A stretch of 64,000 bases of DNA, from contig NC_133653.1 in assembly GCF_009905375.1 (NCBI RefSeq), positions 57,548,673 through 57,612,672 of the forward strand, given 5' to 3'. Positions 60,001 to 64,000 of the stretch are shown piece after piece. The notes under the pieces were generated by a model, which was not told the DNA's origin, searched no databases, and was given only the letters and a program-made list of their open reading frames with translations. Every line of letters starts with the position of its first letter. Positions within the stretch are counted from its first letter, which is position 1. Source of the stretch: Apium graveolens. Taxonomy: Eukaryota > Streptophyta > Magnoliopsida > Apiales > Apiaceae. The translations under genes were made by a program, and so were the position numbers.

Positions 60001-62453
60001 TCTATTGATGGTTTGAGCTTCCCTTCAGCATTCTTAAGGTCAGAAGTACCAAGAGATTCAAATGGTATGTCCAGCTTTCGCTTCCATGGAGAAGCGTTCA
60101 GATATTGTAATTGCTCGTTGCTATCTTCATCATCACTGTCAAAATCCCCCACTAAGGCCTTTTCCAATGCATCAGACATTAGCATGTGATCGAGTTCCGA
60201 AGTAACCGCAGTATCAATCACATCCACTTTTAAGCACTCCTCATCTTCTGTAGGGAATTTCATTGCCTTGAATACATTGAAGGTCACATCTTGATCTTGG
60301 ACCCGCATAGTAAGTTCACCTTTTTGCACATCTATCATGGTACGGCCAGTAGCCAAGAAAGGCCTCCCCAAGATTATGGGAATCTTCTTATCTTCCTCAA
60401 AATCCAGAATAACAAAATCTGCTGGAAAGAAGAGCTTATCCACTTTGACGAGCACATCCTCAACTATGCCCCTTGGGTAAGTAATGGAACGGTCAGCCAA
60501 TTATAGTGACATGTACGTGGGTTTTGGATCAGGCAGATCCAGTTTTTTAAAGATCGACAACGGCATCAGATTAATGCTTGCTCTCAAATCACAAAGGCAC
60601 TTGTCAAACGTCAGATTGCCAATTGTGCAAGGAATGGTGAAGCTTCCTGGATCTTTCAGTTTTGGTGGTAACTTTTGTTGCAGAACAGCGCTGCATTCTG
60701 CCGTGAGAGCAACGGTTTCAAGGTCATCCAGTTTCACCTTCCTTGAAAGAATAGTCTTCATAAACTTTGCATAACTAGGCATTTGTTCCAGAGCCTCAGC
60801 GAAAGGTATATTGATGTGAAGTTTCTTGAACACCTCCAGAAACTTCCCGAACTGTCTATCCAGCTTTTGTTGCTGCAATCTCTTAGGAAAAGGTGGTGGA
60901 GGATAGAGCTGTTTCTCCCCTGTATTAGCCTCAGGCAGAGTGTGTTCAACAGTAGTCTTCCTTGGTTCCGCCGCTTTCTCCTTTTGCTTAGATTCTTCAC
61001 CTCTAATTTCAGCTTCTACTTCTTTTACCTTTTCAGCATCAGCTACTTTTCCAGACCTTAAGGTAATAGCCTTTACTTGCTCTTTAGCTTCCTTCCTGCC
61101 TGGTACTTCCGTGTCACTGGGAAGAGTGCCAGGTTGACGATTGAGCACTGCATTGGCTAATTGACCAATTTGATTTTCCAAGGTCTTGATAGAAACCGCC
61201 TGACTCTTGCACAACAGCTTAAGTTCCTCAAAATCAGCACTAGTAGGTGCAGCTGCACTTCCCTGTTGAGGATATGATTGCCTTGTAGCATACTGCTGTG
61301 GTTGCTGGAATCCAGGTGGGTTAAACTGTTTACTCACTCCTTGCTGATATGGTGGCTGAATAGCATTCTGATTATTCCCCCAACTGAAATTTGGATGATT
61401 TCTGTTGTTAGGATGATAGGTCGCTGGCACAGGCTGCTGTTGTCGCTGATAATTATTCACATACTGAACAGATTCGTTTACAAGAGAACACTGATCCGTA
61501 GCATGAGAACCTGCACAAAGCTCACAAACCATAGCTATTTGATTAACTCCATACGTAGCCAAAGAATCAACCTTCATTGATAGCGCTTGGAGCTGGGCTG
61601 CAATAGCGGTGGCTGCATCAACTTCCAGAATACCTGCTACCTTGCCTGACGTCATCCTCTGAGTTGGGTTTTGATGCTCATTTGCAGCCATCGTCTCGAT
61701 AAGATTATACGCCTCAGTATAGCTTTTAGCCCATAAGGCGCCTCCAGCTGCTGCATCGAGCATGGGCCGAGATTGGGCCCCCAAACCATTATAGAAACAA
61801 GTGATCACCATCCAATCCGGCATTCCATGATTTGGACATTTTCTCAACATTTCCTTGTAGCGTTCCCAAGCCTCGCACATAGATTCTGTAGGTTGCTGCG
61901 CAAACTGAGTAAGAGCACTCCTCATAGCAGCAGTCTTTGCCATCGGATAAAACTTCACCAGAAACTTTTGCGCAAGATCTTGCCACGTAGTGATGGACCC
62001 AGCTGGTTCAGAATGTAACCAGTCTTTAGCCTTGTCCCTTAGTGAGAATGGGAAAAGCCTCAACTTGATAGCCTCATCAGTCACGCCATTATACTTAAAA
62101 GTGCTGCAGATCTCGACAAAATTCCTTATGTGCATGTTGGGGTCTTCAGTTGCCGCTCCTCCAAAAGAAACAGAATTATGCACCATCTGAATAGTGCCCG
62201 GCTTGATTTCAAAGGTGTTAGCTTGAATAGCCGGATGAAGGATGCTTAACTGAATGTCATCAATTTTAGGCCGAGAAAAATCCATAAGAGCTGGATCAGC
62301 TTGAACAATACGATCTCCCATATTTACTGGTTCTTTCTGCTCAGTTCCTGAATCTGAATCCTCAAAATCTAACTTCTCCGGAATATCAAGAACTTCGTCT
62401 GTCTCCTCAGCTGTATATAAAGTCCTCTTGCGAGCACGAGAACGAGTTTGCAT
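57087..62453 (-). pseudogene. gag-pol: Athila-like gag-pol, one frame with three nonsense codons
   Basis: Reads from ATG at 62453 (MQTRSRARKR) to a stop at 57087, about 1,789 codons in a single frame. Parts in order: gag domain (about 62250-61650; HIRNFVEICSTFKYNG, DWLHSEPAGSI), zinc-knuckle remnant CELCAGSHATDQC (about 61530-61490), protease (CDLRASINLMP near 60590), RT with FMDDFSVFG (about 59265), RNase H, integrase with its HHCC region (about 58185-58050) and DDE residues ([21 protein letters not shown]). Stops at 60501-60503 (between protease half-motifs), 58644-58646 (RNase H) and 58485-58487 (RNase H-integrase link); all fit single C-to-T changes. Also, the protease site has Arg where Gly is expected (codon 60582-60584). 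No frameshift. Confidence 0.92.
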
Positions 62454-62565
62454 AAACGCTTGCTAAAGTACCTGAAACACAACCGAAAAGAGTAAGTAAC
62501 TACTACGTCCTAATCACTGAGTCCTAATGACCAATGATGGTAAGTACATAAACTAAACAAATACG

Positions 62566-62588
62566 CCGAGTCCCCGGCAGCGGCGCCA
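62566..62588 (-). promoter_or_regulatory. Athila-like primer-binding site (tRNA-Asp type)
   Basis: Minus-strand TGGCGCCGCTGCCGGGGACT, six bases downstream of the 5' LTR; the arrangement and sequence are typical of Athila/Tat elements. Confidence 0.88.
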
Positions 62589-62594
62589 AAAACT

Positions 62595-64000
62595 TGTTAG
62601 GGCGAAAACACGCGCTAATATTCACACAAGTATACGCGTTCGCAAGTAATATAGAATACTTTCTAGTTCGTTCCCTCAGAGACTCAGACTAAATTATTGT
62701 CTAATTAAACTCACTCACCAATGTATGATTACTTCTCAATGTTAAGATAATAACACTTAAAATTGTTGATTAAATATTAACTATAATTAACTACTTAATT
62801 AACCACTTAACTAACACTTCAATTTATCAATAATAAAACACTCATGAGATCACAACTTCATTATTACTTCCTTCTATAGCCATTGTTATTACCTTTAGCA
62901 TGTGACAGTGATGATATTAATCGAATAACACGAAACTGATAAAAGCCAACTTTCATTGTACTAATACCATTCTACCAAGCATCCACAATTAAGATAGAAG
63001 TTGAATAGTCATCAATTATGTTGAGTTCCTATATGTCTACAGAAATTGACAACACAACGATTTAAGCACAAGTTATTCCTTTTGATTACATAGGGCAAAT
63101 AAAACTGTTAGAGTTACCCACTAATCATGCTCAACGTACATGAACCTATGCTAGCATGGCAAGTTCTAAATCTCAAGATCCACCGTCGCTTCACAAGAGA
63201 TTAACACCCTATCTTATATGTTCGCGACGCACATAAGACGAATACGCACAACCAATACTAGATATCAAGCAATCATCACACACTAAAGTATTAAACAATT
63301 AACTAAAGAATTCCATAATAAATCCGTTACAACCCCATGATCACGATTAGCCCATAATAGAACTTATCGCCATCATGGGTTCATATGAAATCATGATAAA
63401 CAAACACAAGAAAATAATAACTAAACTAATTATATTAAAACAGAGTACGTCACAAGAGTAAATAAGTCAAAGCAAGAAAACTAGCATCCAACGTTACAAC
63501 GAAACAAGAATCACAAGAAAATATGCTTCCTCTTCGTTGCGGTGTGCTAAATCAGTCTTCTTCCTTATCTCCTTCGCTTCTTGCGTAAAACACAATCTAA
63601 AACATAATCCCCTTAATACTCTCTGTGAAAACGTCTCAAATCTACCTATATAATAGTCCCATAAAACTCAGATTACATAGAAGTTGGAAGCCAAACAGAA
63701 GTAGAAATCTAAAATAATTTATCTTTTTCCCCGACCCTGCGCGGCCGCTCAGCATTGCTGCGCGGGCGCGCAGGCCTCTACTGGAAAAAATCCAGGTTTG
63801 CTCCGTTTCTTCGCCGTAATCTGCCCATTCCTTTCCTCTCGCAATGGTGAACACATGCCAAGGCTTATTCTTGATGATTCCTCCCCCGAAATGCAACTAA
63901 TACCCTGAAATGCATAAACACTAGAAAAACGCATCAAATACACAAAATACTTGATTTCAAGACACAAATTTAAGCCATTTTAAGACGTTCTAAGTGGTAT
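62595..64000 (-). repeat. Athila-like 5' LTR, cut by the window end
   Basis: Matches 52870 onward; about 40 bases are missing beyond the window. One copy of the GC-rich near-palindrome (63737-63773), then, on the minus strand, a TATA-like CTATTATATAG at about 63656-63646. Confidence 0.93.

Larger units (their letters stand above)
52870..64000 (-). mobile_element. Athila-like Ty3/gypsy retrotransposon (runs past the window end)
   Basis: On the minus strand: 5' LTR (from beyond 64000 to 62595), primer site, gag-pol (62453 to 57087), a second ORF in the envelope position (56638 to 55466), polypurine tract and 3' LTR (54334 to 52870). The primer site TGGCGCCGCTGCCGGGGA, complementary to tRNA-Asp as in Athila/Tat elements, the Athila-type gag, the integrase without chromodomain and the extra 3' ORF all fit this lineage. 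The LTRs differ at scattered positions and by a tandem duplication in the 3' copy. Gag-pol has three stops and no frameshift, so inactivation is recent. Confidence 0.93.

Noticed and set aside
59677..60189. 170-codon plus-strand ORF opposite Athila-like pol, and 56095-56520 opposite the extra ORF
   Set aside because: Shadows of the real minus-strand frames with no recognisable domain.

Overview
This is nuclear DNA from a plant, most likely a eudicot. The evidence is an intact 12-exon GSK3/SHAGGY-like kinase gene of the BIN2 type with GT-AG introns, AT-rich spacers, and plant-specific transposon families (CACTA, Ty1/copia with a SIRE-like gag, Ty3/gypsy Tekay-like and Athila-like). I cannot name the species from the sequence.

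Layout. 1-3991: AT-rich intergenic DNA with one clean non-autonomous hAT element (510-1185, 8-bp target-site duplication), a 140-bp inverted-repeat unit and the kinase promoter/leader. 3992-7739: the only complete host gene, a BIN2-like kinase (12 exons, 382 aa, + strand). 7740-15791: its 3' UTR, then AT-rich intergenic DNA with decayed repeats and no convincing gene. 15795-52753: one CACTA (En/Spm) DNA transposon, defined by matching termini, GTT target duplications and ACATCGGT/ACCGATGT subterminal repeats. It carries the last four exons (144 codons) of an EDR2-like (DUF1336) gene, so it looks like a gene-capturing 'Pack-CACTA' of about 3.9 kb before later insertions.

That CACTA element was hit repeatedly. 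A Ty1/copia element (16808-24300, TSD AATAG) with LTRs that look identical has an open gag but almost no pol. A Tekay-like Ty3/gypsy element (25218-50742, TSD TTTAA) landed inside the first captured EDR2 exon. Its 3' LTR was then hit by a second gypsy element (36886-50608, TSD CATAC) with 4.1-kb LTRs that are nearly identical although its interior is scrambled and decayed. The insertion order read from the nesting is CACTA, then copia and gypsy 1 independently, then gypsy 2 into gypsy 1.

52870-64000 (running off the window): an Athila-like Ty3/gypsy element on the minus strand, with a gag-pol frame broken by only three nonsense codons and an intact 390-codon ORF in the envelope position. That ORF has what looks like its own promoter, built on a GC-rich near-palindrome also present in the LTRs.

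No tRNA, rRNA or CRISPR-like array was seen. The points most worth testing are the Pack-CACTA capture, the gag-only copia element, the young-LTR/dead-interior gypsy, and the shared promoter module of the Athila envelope-position ORF.
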